Shown piece after piece: positions 1 through 11,051 of a stretch of 64,000 nucleotides of DNA; position 1 is the first letter of the stretch; every line of letters starts with the position of its first letter. Location of the stretch: assembly GCA_012861695.1 (NCBI GenBank), contig JAAOOA010000483.1:217001-281000 (forward strand), read 5' to 3'. The position numbers and the translations under genes are program-made. Source of the DNA: Trematomus loennbergii (lineage: Eukaryota; Chordata; Actinopteri; Perciformes; Nototheniidae). Under the pieces are notes generated by a model. The model saw only the letters and a program-made list of their open reading frames with translations. It had not been told where the DNA came from and did no database searches.

Positions 1-1841
1 AGAGCCCCATGTAGGAAATCACAAACTGAAGTAAATGAGAGAAACTGACAGAAGGCACCCAGTTACGATCGAAGAGCCTTTTTTGCTTAGGAAGGTTCTC
101 TTTAGAAAGATATTATCTGTAAACCAGGGAAAGCATTCAGCTGATGATCCCAAGCCCAATATGCCTTCTGTGTAACCAAGCCACTACAGTATGTACACTT
201 TTCTGAATGCACTGCAGCTAACGAGTTCTGGAGACAAGTGATGGAAGCAGTATCTGACATCATTGGAGCTTTATAATACCTTTAGCATAGGATAACCTGG
301 CCTTCCTTTACAAAAACAAAATGGTGCTGTCCCACAAGTCCTTGCGGCTGCAACTAAAAGTGAACAATAAACGCTGTTGTCCACGCTTATGAAGTCTAGA
401 TGCGCTTTAAGTTGTCCATCTATGGAACATTTTAGTTTTTCCAAGGCAGAAGCCCATTAATCGCATCCGCTGAAGCATCATATTAGCCTCCTGTATGTAA
501 GAGCAGTCGGATTCTGTTGAATTATCCTTCACTTATATACTTAGCACCATGGCGTTTTTCACTAAGGTTAAGCAACAGTGGTAAGAAAAGACAAAGGAGA
601 AGATTTTTTTGTATCAATTCGACCGCAAGTCCCAATCACCAAATAACTCCAGAATATCAAAGAAAAACTAGTCATTGATATAGGTTGGAATTAGGGCGGG
701 GTCAGGGTGGTGGATGGGGGGGGGAAGAGCGCAGGAGAGGAGTGAAAAGTGGAGCGCTTCTGGAGGCACCCCGGCTCTCCCGGTGTTAAGGAGGTGCTCC
801 CAGAGGTCAGAGACAACCAGTCAACAACAGGAGCTGGCCTGCCTCTCTCTCATCCCTCTCTCTGGCTCTCTACCTCTCTCGGCCTCTTCTCTGGGCCACA
901 CAAAAGGTTTGTTGGGGGGGTGGTAGGGTAGACGGGTCGAGAGAGCGGCATGGCATTTTAATGGCGGTGGAGAGAGTGAGAGAGGAGAGGAGGTGGTGGG
1001 GTTGGTTGGTGGTAGAAGCAGAGAGGACCCCCCCCTCCACCCTCTTCTCACTCTCAAACACACACACACACACACACACGTACATACACAAACACACACA
1101 TACACGCAGGCATGGCAGCATCATTGTAGGGGGCTTTTTATCTAAATGATTGCCCTCAATTAGATCCCTGCTCAGAGTAGGTGAGAACAGACAGATATCT
1201 GGAGAGGTAGGGGGTTCAAACCAGTAGAAGGCAAAAGGGGAGAGAGGGGGGTCAGCATGAAGAGAAAGAGTTTTCCTCACGATCTGAGGAAAAGGAGAGG
1301 CAACTGGAAGAGGGAGAGGGAAATCAAGATATTTTGATGAGTCCGTAGAGGTATTTGCACCAAAAAAAATGTAACTTCGTGCATTTGGGAAATGAAAACC
1401 ACAAGCTGTCAAAAAGATAGTCACGGGTATGTGTCCCCAAAATGATGTTTATCTACAACTAGTTTGCTTCAGTTCATATGTTTTGTCTGAAAACCTTCTG
1501 CACCATAGCTAACCATTTACCACCTGGACAAAACTTTGACTACGAGAAACACAAGAGCTGTGATTGGTCAGCTTCTGCTTGTGTTTTGTATCGTTTCAGG
1601 TGCAGGTGGAGATGTTTCAACTGTCATTATCCCTGCATAATCTTTAAATACAGCTTCTATCAAACTAAGCAGAGCTCTCCTGAAAATTAAATTTTGTTTG
1701 TAATTGTAGCTATGGCAATACTTGCAGGAGTGTTCAAAAGTACTCGGGTCTTTTACTGGAGTCGAGAAGAAATCGCTATGCAAAGCACACATTTTGCAGA
1801 ATGAGCCGTTTCAGAACATTGTATAAAAACTAGTAAAAAGC
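1..1841. other. Non-coding stretch, no gene recognised
   Basis: No recognisable protein family on either strand. The left 700 bases are non-repetitive and of ordinary composition. From about 710 to 1340 the sequence alternates between purine-rich and pyrimidine-rich blocks and contains a short CA microsatellite. The open frames here, including one of 184 codons on the minus strand, encode low-complexity residues from those simple repeats and are not believable exons. This is the distal end of the desert lying 3' of foxd2. Confidence 0.6.
1057..1106. repeat. (AC)n microsatellite, imperfect
   Basis: An uninterrupted AC run of about 22 bases, followed by interrupted CA units with TAC and AAC variants. 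It is a simple tandem repeat. Confidence 0.9.
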
Positions 1842-2363
1842 TAACGGCCCGTCCACACAGCAGCGTTAAAAAAAATCTTGGAACGCTTCTGCTCATTCAC
1901 TTGAATGGGGTGACGTCACTTTGCCTCACTTTTCGCCGAACTGCATTGTGGGAAGCAGAGCGGAGATTTTCAGGATTTTCAGGATTCAAAGTTGAGCAAT
2001 GTTCAACTTTTGAAGCTGAGGTGGAAGCGCTAGCCAATCAAACGGCGTGTATGCTGGGAGAGACATACCGCAGGTCATTTCCTCATATTCCAAAAAATGG
2101 AGGAGAAATTAGCGGTAGGGAATCACCGGTGCTTTATGACCAGTCCTATTTACCTACCGGGATAAAACCGGAGGAGCCAGGCATGGAGGGAGGTGGCAGA
2201 GACAGTGGTAGGTTATATCCAGTTACTTCGGGCTTTTTTGCTTCATATGCGCGGGCGGGAGATCATATGATTGTTGTTGGTGCCTTGCTCGCAAAAAATC
2301 CCCAAGCTTCAGATACGCCCACCTCCAAGATTTTTTTAACGCTGCTGTGTGGACGGGCCGTAA
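1842..2363. mobile_element. PIF/Harbinger-like non-autonomous transposon
   Basis: The ends form a long terminal inverted repeat. The left end CGGCCCGTCCACACAGCAGC (from 1845) is mirrored by the right end, whose reverse complement begins identically (ending at 2360), and the match continues through an A-rich stretch for about 30 bases. The element is flanked on both sides by TAA (1842-1844 and 2361-2363), which fits the TWA target duplication of the PIF/Harbinger superfamily. It is about 516 bp without the duplications, too short to encode a transposase, and carries a broken coding remnant. A palindromic CRE (TGACGTCA) lies at 1911-1918. Superfamily assignment rests on duplication length and the MADF-like remnant, not on a library match. 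Confidence 0.75.
2097..2219 (+). pseudogene. Decayed MADF-domain remnant in the Harbinger-like element
   Basis: Four pieces in order resemble a MADF domain, the DNA-binding domain of the accessory protein of PIF/Harbinger elements, but lie in three reading frames. MEEKL starts at 2097, PVLYDQS is at 2126-2146, YRDK is at 2155-2166, and RRSQAWREVAETVVGYI is at 2169-2219. The LYD, YRD and AW positions match the usual order LYD...YRD...AW in MADF domains. Several small indels would be needed to join them, so this is a dead fragment. Family assignment is by motif memory and needs a profile search. Confidence 0.6.
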
Positions 2364-3639
2364 GAGAGTAGGATGCTTGTGCACAGGCTTTTTTCATTCT
2401 GCAACCAACAATAGCGCCCACCATCACACACACAACACACAACAACACACACACACATGCAGGACAGCCATTCCCACCGCTGCCACCAAAGCCCAGTGTT
2501 TACTCTGTTTTGTTTTTAATCACAGCAAGGCTAAACTCTACATGTCATTTTCCACTCTGCATACACCTTAACACAACACAGACACATAGAAAGATACACA
2601 TACACACACACACTCACACACATACATACAGTGCGCTACGCTCAGCTCTGCAATTACCCCTCAATTAGAGATAATAACATGACCACTTCCTGACCAATCA
2701 CCTGCAGCCTTGCCGTGACTCACACAGCGTCCCTCTACAATCACACACACACACACACAGGGCAGATGGTTTATAAAGTTAGTGGTGGCTGTAGAAAATC
2801 GTTGGGTTATTTTGTCTGACCGCCGTGCTTTGTGATTTTCTCTGTATCAGGCAGGTGGAGCAAAGCCTTTCCCCTCATTTGTGGAGATAAATGTTAGCTT
2901 TCTGTGGTTTCCTGTATATGCTGACTGCTGTCAAGCTCTCTCTCACACACACACACATACAGACACATTTCCTGGAAAGACTGAATAACCTTTTCTCCTT
3001 GTCTCTCTCATGGATGAGTGAGAGAATACAGTCCTCTCCCGCTCTATGGCTGCAGCGTTTATATACACTTACAGTAAGTCTTCTCTTTCCTCCTGTTTGC
3101 TTTCTCCTGCCTTTTATTTTCCCAAGCAAAGACATCAGAGCTTCTAAAGTTAGCACAGCCTTTCCCCAGACCGCTGAGTATAGAGGCCGCTACCTGGAGG
3201 ACACAAATTGTATTTAATAGCTAACCTTATTCCCACTGCAGCCATTTTCAACTTAAGTCGTGCTCAGGCTAGGAAACCTGAGCCAGCAGTTAAACCGACA
3301 TTACGGCTGAACTCTCACATAGATTTACCAGTTATTAAATTACATCCATGCAATGCTGGAAGTAGTAAAGCATTTGTTGCTACAGTAATAATGCGATATG
3401 TCAGAGGGGAATTTATAAAATAATAGATGTTTTTCCAATTTATGAAGTTAGGCAGACATTTTGGTTCAAAAGTTGGAGAAAATTATAAGTATTATTTTAA
3501 CCTTTAAAGGGTTCTCATGATTTATGCTTCCCTTATTTAAATTGTTCCACTTATAGTTATGATCAAAAAAAATGTGTGCCCCATTTGTGATGGAATGAAA
3601 ACATTTGTTTATTTAAAAAAGCATTGCATAAAATGTCTT
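2364..3639. other. Non-coding stretch with short CA tracts
   Basis: No gene recognised. Short interrupted CA repeats occur near 2425-2458, 2589-2635, 2739-2759 and 2945-2965. The rest is ordinary non-repetitive sequence becoming AT-rich after 3400. Confidence 0.6.
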
Positions 3640-3822
3640 TCTATTGCATTACATGTCACTTGTTAGACGCTTTTATCCAAAGCGACTTACATACTCAATA
3701 CTGTGGACAATCCCCACAGGAGCAATTTGGGGTGAAGTGTCTTGCCCAAGGACACAACGACATGCTGACTGCAGTGGGGTTTGAACGCACAACCCACTGC
3801 GCCACACACCTCCCTATCTTTA
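3640..3822. repeat. Teleost dispersed repeat (GCTTTTATCCAAAGCGACTTA type)
   Basis: The block contains GCTTTTATCCAAAGCGACTTAC near 3670, followed by a stretch on cautious end-processing text TTTGGGGTGAAGTGTCTTGCC and GTTTGAACGCACAACCCACT. I recognise this as a very common interspersed fish repeat, probably SINE-derived or LINE-derived. The exact family is not certain and the ends are approximate. Confidence 0.6.
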
Positions 3823-3896
3823 ATATTTGTATGCATGCTTCTTAATTAATATGAAGCTATCTTTGGCTCTTAAGTTGCTGTAACATTGTACATTTC

Positions 3897-3931
3897 TCCT
3901 CTGCGGGACAAATAAAGGTATTCTGATTCCT
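3897..3931 (+). repeat. LINE-like 3' tail
   Basis: GCGGGACAAATAAAGGTATTCTGATTCC resembles the 3' termini of teleost non-LTR retrotransposons (GGGAC/GGATCAATAAAGT...). Only the tail is visible. It may be a severely 5'-truncated insertion or part of the neighbouring repeat. Confidence 0.4.
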
Positions 3932-4856
3932 ACTTGTATATTCATACATTATATATATTAAACAAGATGTATCTCAGTTAGTCAATTTCTGTCGCAGCAC
4001 ATTTATGTAATCTTATACACAGTATAGTCAAACGTTATCTCTGTCACAGTTCTTAACTATTTCAGCAAACATAGTGCGCAATAGGGCAGGAGGTTTCGCA
4101 GGGATTCTCTGGCAAGTTATTAGCTCTAATCTTAGAGATAGGTCGAGTACAGCAGAAAGTAAACAATAAATCCATCTTAATGCCTGCAGTGACACAATAT
4201 TGAGACAAGTCCTCAAACAGCCCCCCCTCTCGTGCTCATAGGATCATAAAGTCCCCCAATACAAGACATTAGCGGATTGACACTATCACACCGGCTATCC
4301 GGCAGAGCCCCTTTCACACTTAATTACAGGCTCCCATTTCCCCCCGCCGAGGGAACAGGTGCAGGGGGAGAGGGAGAATAGTTCAGGCCCACTGTCTCCT
4401 CGGGCTTAGGGCCTTTTCCTGGCTCTGAGGGGCCGGTATTGACAGAGACAGGGGGGACGCCAGCGGCGATAAATCACTGCGAACGTGTAAATGCCACTGC
4501 ACCGCATTCCGCTAAAGAACAGGAGGCCAAACGGCTACAAGTTCCTTTCTCTTTCTCTTTCTGTTGTTTTAAGGACTGCCCCCTCCTCCCACACCCCCAA
4601 ACACACACACACATACAGTATCCTCGCCTGTTTTTTTCCCCGCTCCCTCCTCTTCCCCTCTGTCTCCCTCTCTTCGCTCCCCCAAGCAGCTAATAGCATA
4701 ATTTGAGGAAGAATGTTCTGTGAGTTTCCTGTGAATTCGACCATTAGTCATCCGAATGACCTCTCTGCTCCTCCCCTTTCCCCTCAGTGTCACCAGCACA
4801 GCACTGCTAGGGAGCAATGGCTGCCTGGGGAAGAGGGAGGCAAATAGGAACCAGAG

Positions 4857-4859
<3 letters not shown>

Positions 4860-4937
<78 letters not shown>
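4860..4937. repeat. (TG)n microsatellite, about 39 units
   Basis: An uninterrupted TG dinucleotide repeat of 78 bases, alternating purine-pyrimidine throughout. A length this pure is normally highly polymorphic. Confidence 0.98.
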
Positions 4938-4938
<1 letters not shown>

Positions 4939-5269
4939 ATCTAAATGTGTTTATTATCGCATGACTTCATCAGTGCCCACATGAATGTGTGCATGAAAAT
5001 CTGAGTAGTAATGTGTGTGTGTGTGTGTCCATGTGTGTGTATGATGTGGAAGCTCCCCCACTCAGCGGGGTGCAGGGGTAGGGCCCCAGTACTTACCCCC
5101 TGACACTGAGCTGTTAACTGGGAAAGTAGAAAAGGAGATGTGCAGGGTGGAGTGGGTGGAGGGTGTGTGTGTTTGTGTTCGTGTGTGTGTGTGTGTTTGT
5201 GTGACAGCAGCAAAGGGGAGGCAACTGAGAGAAAGAGCGTTTGTGTCACCACCACCATGATCGCTAAAA

Positions 5270-5540
5270 TGACTTGTTTATGTTCCTTTCAGCTCTAATA
5301 ACCAAAGCAATTATTTGCTTTCACAGCACAGTTACTACTTTGGCTGTGTGTCTGTATGAGATTTATTTGGATTGATTAGACAACAAGACAGGAAGAGAAT
5401 GGGGCCGCTGTGCTGCGCAGTTACGACAATTACATATACATAAACATCATTGTCTGGGATAAGCTGGCCTTTACTGTGGGGAGCGTGCAATTAGCTTTGG
5501 GGGAGTGAAAGCAGGGGTTGTATTCAAAAGGAAAACAGAC
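5270..5540. promoter_or_regulatory. Candidate conserved non-coding element
   Basis: A non-repetitive block free of simple repeats, with TAATAACC, CAATTATTTGC, GATTGATTAG, ACAATTACAT and GCAATTAGC words resembling homeodomain and PBX/MEIS-type sites. The block stands out from surrounding CA/GT-rich sequence. There is no direct evidence of function. Comparison with the foxd2 desert in other fish would decide it. Confidence 0.25.
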
Positions 5541-8360
5541 GTCGACAAATGTAACTCTCAATGATGCAAAGTTAGTTGGATTTGGAAAAAGATGGGAATC
5601 TGAAACCAATTATGTACAAAAAGAGATTCAGAGAGATTGAGAGTTAGCTTTATAACAGATGTTTTTGTAACTCATGATTGACTCTGGATGGGATTATTAT
5701 TAGCAGCTCCACTCAGGTTTTTCCAGCATAATCCTCCGCGGAACAGGTAATTGGCAAACCTTGTTCCATTACTCCAAAACATTTATGTTAAAATCATCGG
5801 TTCATTGGTTTCCCCAAGTACCAGACTGTGAGGGTAACCATGTTCATATCGAACCAACGCAGGGGAGGAAACTGATAGAAGTGAGGATTGTTGAGAAAAT
5901 GCATGCAGACGCTATAACATTTTGGACATTTAAAGCTCACATCACAACTGCTGCAACCATATACTGTACCCCAGAACCACCGGGGCCCCTCAGTGGCCCT
6001 AAACTGGGTCTACCGATCCATACACTCCTCCCGTCCTCCATCCCAACACCCTGCACCTCCAACCCCCCCCCACATCAAAGGCCATCAATCTCCCGCAGTA
6101 CAGGGGGAAAGGCAAATATTTAGAGAAGGACTGAGCCCCCATAAATCTGTAGTACGAGAGAGAGAGAGAGAGAACATGATACCCACCCACCCTTCTCCTC
6201 CAGCCCTTCGCCCCCCCCCACCACCACCACCATCGTCCCAGTCCCTCAGCAGTCCTACGTCTTGACGGCTGGAGGAAGCCTTGGGAGGCCACAGGAACCG
6301 GAGAGGAAGAGAGAAGGAGGTCTGTGGAAACACCAGCGAGGAAGACGATGGAGATTAAGAGGAGGAAAAAAAAGAGAAAGAGAGCCTCCCACACTCAGCA
6401 GAGTCAAACAATAACACATACTCATACACAGAGAAAAGAGCGCTCACACACACACACACAGCATGGAAACATGGACAGAACTCCTCTCCTTGGCCCTTGA
6501 TTTACTACATCTCTAAGTTCCACTCGAGTGAGACTAGAATATATGCAGTATTTATGTCTTTTTCAATTGAAAACAATATGGCTTTCAGTAATAAAGAAAG
6601 GAACGCTGCACTGACAGGTCAGGGTTGGGAGGTCACCGGGAGAGTAAATTGGGGGCAGATGAGATCCTGAACAAAGCTAGGTTAGAAAAAAATGCCAGCA
6701 TGGAGAGACTGATGCTGCCGAACAGTTCGAAAGAAGGCTATCCATACAGAGAGACAAAGATCCACAGTTTCCACTGGAGAGTAAATAACAATAAACAAGT
6801 TGAAGCATTTAAAGTACTTATGTCTTCTACTAAACACCTTTGGTTCTAACATGTAAGGCCAAATCCAGTTGGTTGTAAAATCATTAAAAAAATAATAAAC
6901 ATTGGGAAATAAAGACACACAGAAACACACACACATGTCGTCATATACACCAGAGATTACAGTACACTGCATGTTGCTTCAAATGTGCAACAAGACACCT
7001 GTTCCCATATGAAACACTTAAAGGTGTCCCCTGCAGTCAGCTGGAAGCGCAGTAGGAGGGGTTTAAGGAGCTTTGCAGGGCTCTGGATGCCCCCCCCCCC
7101 ACTGACTGAGCGAGAGTCCCAGGGGGTGAGGGGCATTGATCCCTGGGCAGAGTGTGTGTCCTGCTCCCCTGACAGACTACTTGATTGACTTTTTTTAGCC
7201 CCAGAGGGAGCCAGCACGGGCAGATAAGAGACACATGCATGCCTTCACACCAGTGGGATATAGTAATACATGCACATGTCAGTGAGGACGTGCATCATGT
7301 GTTGGTCAGGTCATATGGGCACACGAGCAAACAGATGCAGTAAGATGCAGTATAAGCATGCATCACACACACTCCTGCTAACACGGTCACCACCACAGCT
7401 GCCATATTCATGAGCGGGATGATGTGCGCCGAGCGGCATTATCACGGCCCAGACCCCGCCCTTTTGTTCTGGCCTTTGTTGGCTTATCTGCCCGCCTCTG
7501 CCTCCGTCAAATGTCACGTCTCTAAAGACTCTGCATTTTGAGCATCAATGTCAATAATTAGATGTACAACATTACGGGAGCCTTTGGAGCCTCTGCTCAA
7601 GACACATTGATACATATTTTATGTGTGCTTTTGTTTTACCCTCTCCTCTGCAAATCCCTAAACACATCTTCGCATCAATATTAAAGCTTGTTCTTTGTCA
7701 ATGGCGGCTTATATTTGTAGGGATTTTGTATTTGATTTTAGTTACACCATTTTGATACTTTAAGAAAATGTTTCTCGACTTTCTCTTTGCCTTCTTTGTT
7801 AACATGCTTCCTCTTCACGTACCAACTCTGTCGATTTGTTCCCACCCTGTCTTGCCTTTCTTAATGCGATTGCTACAGAACTTGCCCAGCTGTGTGTTTT
7901 AGAAATATGGTTAAGCAAGATATTGCACTGGTCGTGATACCATTTAAATATATACTTTTTTGAGAGCCACACAGCTTTGTGTCATTACAAAACAAACATT
8001 GTTCTGACATAAGATTCCTTAAAATTCTGGTATGATCACCTGTCTATTCATGATTTTCTTTTCTGCTAATGTTGCCAACTCCAGCTCATGACTGCACTTT
8101 TCTTTCCTATTCTTCATTCGAACACACACACACACACTGGATGTGCCTGGGGGAGGATAAGGGTATGGGGATGTGCTGGGAATGGGCACCTAATTGCTTC
8201 TTACTGATCCAAATAGCACATCAGAGGCAACGGCACTTCAGTGGACCTCCGAAGAGATCCGCCAGGTTGGGCCTGTTCATTACCCTGCTGACCCCCCAGC
8301 TCAACCCCTCATACGCACACATATTACAAACACAGCTCCACCCCTTCACCTACCCCGGCT

Positions 8361-8435
8361 CATTGTCTCCGGGGTTTAATTGGAGCGATGTTCTCCATTG
8401 TGAGCCGGCTCAATGGCAGTGGAGGGCTCCATTGT
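8361..8435. promoter_or_regulatory. Cluster of SOX-type motifs
   Basis: Four matches to the SOX core ACAAT(G) lie within 75 bases: CATTGT at 8361-8366, CCATTGT at 8395-8401, CAATGG at 8411-8416 and CCATTGT at 8429-8435. Two of them are the exact ACAATGG consensus on the minus strand. The motif is short, so chance clustering is possible. Confidence 0.3.
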
Positions 8436-8945
8436 GGGACTGAATGAGGGCAGGAGTGTTCATTAGGTGAGTCTCTGAATAAAGTCTTCTGGAGGTAGGG
8501 TACTGAGAGCCGGGGCTGCACCCAGACCTCCGGAGTGGGTAAAACTACATGCTCTCCTCTCCTCTCTCTCTTTCCTCCCGGCTCCCCTGCTCCTCTCCCG
8601 TTGTCTCCCTCTCCTCAACAGCCTGACGCTTGGCCCTGAAAGGCAGCGGCTGCGTTTTTGTTGGAAGGGCAGGCTTTGTCTGCGCCAGGAGGATGAATCG
8701 TGGGGAAAGAAGAGAGACTGGGATCAAAGACGGACTACAGAAAAAGAGAGGACCACCTCCTCTGGTGGAGGGAGAAAGAGAACCGATGAGCCCTGAGAGA
8801 AGTTTTATCATTCTCCGCGAGGTCCCCTTCCCTCACTGGTGGTCCAAACCAAAACACTTAATCCAACACTACTGTAAAATGTGATACTCCATTCATGCCT
8901 GTTGGGAATATTCCTTACACATCGCCTCACCTGTGGAGGTCTAAT

Positions 8946-9370
8946 GCTGCGTTCCATTTACATTGAAAGTCGGACGTCACATCGGAGTTGACTGCATTCC
9001 AGTAGCACAAGTCGGAAAGAGACGGATAGTCGTTTGCCTTGTTTACAGCATTAGCAGTCACCTCAGGTTTGCTATTGTTAGCAATACCGGTTGATAACTA
9101 CGCCTTATTTTGTATTTTGTGTATGCAAACATCATAGCAGCATGAACACCATAAAAGACGAGCAGTACCATATGTACAGTTGATCTAATAGGACACAAAT
9201 AAATATAGAAGAGCTACAAATTGTATATTATCAAAGAGTTCTCTTAATGTTCATAAGCGGAGACTCCATTTTGAATGATGATCTCGGATGATCTCAGATA
9301 TGGCAACGTATCTCTGAGTTAACAAGTAGGAAGTCCGTCCTCAGGTGGCGTTCCAGACTGGGAACTGGCA
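8946..9370. repeat. Possible decayed inverted-repeat transposon
   Basis: The left edge CTGCGTTCCATTTACA with nearby AAGTCGGACGTCAC and the right edge AGGAAGTCCGTCCTCAGG...GCGTTCC have the look of a fish MITE whose ends carry GCGTTCC and GTCGGA words. The inverted repeats are imperfect and no target duplication is clear, so both boundaries and class are uncertain. Confidence 0.35.
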
Positions 9371-10337
9371 CCGTGTGCACTGGTTCAGCTGCAGAGCAAC
9401 ACTTCCTGGGTTGATACAGGTTCTTCCTCTTCTTGAACTGAGCCTGAACTACTTATACTGCTAATAACAGTGCAAAGATGTGGCAATGAAAAGAAAAGGT
9501 GACTCTCCAAGCTGAGATTTAAATGACAGGTTAGAGCAAAAGGAGAGTTGTTATTAATCAAAAAGTGATACGCGTGATAAATGAGCACTCATCACAGTAG
9601 CGTCTAACATTAATAAATATTAAAAGTGAAGGAAAGGAAACAGGTGGGCATTTCTGAACGTCTCACTGCTGGAATTGGCAACATCCACACTCGTCTGGCA
9701 CACTGCCACGTGTACGCTGCTGCTCTACAGATTGCAGATTAAAGGGATTTACCTCTCAGCTATATTTCAGTTTTTCTTTTTCCCTTCCTTTAAGTAGCGG
9801 CGCTTTGTAACTCAAGTTAACCTAATCCGCTTGAAAGCGAAAATTCTAATCAACTTCATCCTAATTGACCTTAAAATGTTTAATTTACCGTAGGAAAGTA
9901 CACACCATTTACTTTCAGCATTGGCTACGAGGTCGAGATGGAAACCTTTTAATGTAGAAATCGGATGCCAACGTTTGCTGTGACTGTTACTTTTCTCTTT
10001 CCAGACTGCGGCTGAAACATTTTAAGCTGCCACAGAGCTGACAGGCTTTGGCAGCCCGCCGTCAGCCAGTCGTCCGGCCGTGCCAGTGTCTGAGTGCTCT
10101 GTTGTGAGCGTGGCGTGCAGGCAAGGCGACGTGTGTGTGACAGATTTGACGTTCACACTGACCAGAGCCCCTTCACCCACGCCCTGCCCAGCCGCTGATG
10201 TCATCATGCCTCCGCCACACACACACAAGCACACACATGAAACCGCTATTCCACTCTCCCTTAGCCACTACCTTCCGCTGTTTACATTTCTCTTGCTGCC
10301 CAAAAAACAATACCAGACATCTCGTTCGCCACATCGA
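9371..10337. other. Non-coding stretch, nothing recognised
   Basis: No gene, repeat family or RNA recognised. Composition is ordinary. A weak purine/pyrimidine alternation is seen near 9400-9500. Confidence 0.5.
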
Positions 10338-10434
10338 ACACACATTCACACACATTCACACACATTCACACACATTCACACACATTCACACACATTCACA
10401 CACTTACACACATTCACACACATTCACACACACA
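10338..10434. repeat. 10-bp minisatellite, unit CACATTCACA
   Basis: About ten head-to-tail copies of a ten-base unit (ATTCACACAC in another phase), with one TTACACA variant near 10403. It ends in a short CA run into which the next element has inserted. Confidence 0.95.
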
Positions 10435-11043
10435 CAGGCTTGGGGAGTAACGGGATTACGTAATCAGGATACAAAAAAAAAAGGCAACTGTATTCCCTTA
10501 CAGATACATTTCAACAGATGTAATCAGATTACTGTTACATTTAAAAAGAAATGGGGATTACAATACATTTTCAAATGAAGACATTTATATATTAAAGGTT
10601 AGACGTACTGCTTTCTCATTTAGGCTACTTTTGACCTTTATTTTAAATATATATTTTCAAATGCAGTTGGTGAAACCCTGATTTATTAAACAAAAACACT
10701 GGTTTAATTAATGTTTTAAACTAAATCAGCATTTGTTATCTCTACTATTCTGTAGGCCTATAGCATATGACTTAAGAGGACACATTTGTGATACTAAATG
10801 TCTTCTTTTCTTCTTTTCTAAGGGCACATTGTTCTGCTGTCTTTCATAAAACACTTAAACATGGTATTGATATTCTCTTGTCTCTATGTGCGTTGCCTTT
10901 GATATTGAGGTAATCCAATAGTAACGGAAAGTAATCAGGTGACATTACTTTTATATTGTTATACTAAGATTAGGTTACTGATGAACTACAGGTAACTAGT
11001 AACTGTGACGGATTACATTTTTAAAGTAACCCTCCCAACCCTG
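10435..11043. mobile_element. hAT-like non-autonomous transposon
   Basis: It starts CAGGCTTGGGGAGTAAC and ends GGTTACT-type sequence in inverted form (GTAACCCTCCCAACCCTG), giving a terminal repeat CAGG(C/G)TTGGG followed by related GTAAC words. The CAGG/CCTG ends and an eight-base flank (CACACACA at 10427-10434 against CACACACG at 11044-11051) fit hAT target duplication, though the CA repeat makes the duplication hard to prove. The inside is AT-rich with many GATTAC/GTAATC words and no coding potential. Confidence 0.65.
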
Positions 11044-11051
11044 CACACACG

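Larger units (their letters stand above)
3932..8944. other. Gene desert segment with possible regulatory stretches
   Basis: No exon of a known protein is recognised over about 5 kb. It holds a long GT microsatellite at 4860-4937, weaker GT runs near 5010-5040 and 5163-5202, a GA run near 6157-6174, and homopolymer C runs near 6065 and 7090. Non-repetitive, composition-balanced blocks (about 5270-5540, 7415-7520 and 8190-8470) look more like conserved non-coding sequence than repeats, but conservation cannot be shown from one genome. Confidence 0.5.

Noticed and set aside
870..1424. 184-codon open frame on the minus strand
   Set aside because: Low-complexity residues from CA, GA and CT repeats (runs of Cys-Val and Ser-Leu), no family resemblance and no splice context.
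1901..2371. 156-codon open frame on the plus strand as a gene
   Set aside because: It lies within a short transposon and runs out through its terminal repeat. The real coding remnant is a broken MADF domain in several frames.
10338..10434. Regular direct repeats resembling a CRISPR array
   Set aside because: The unit is ten bases with no spacers, in a vertebrate genome. It is a minisatellite.
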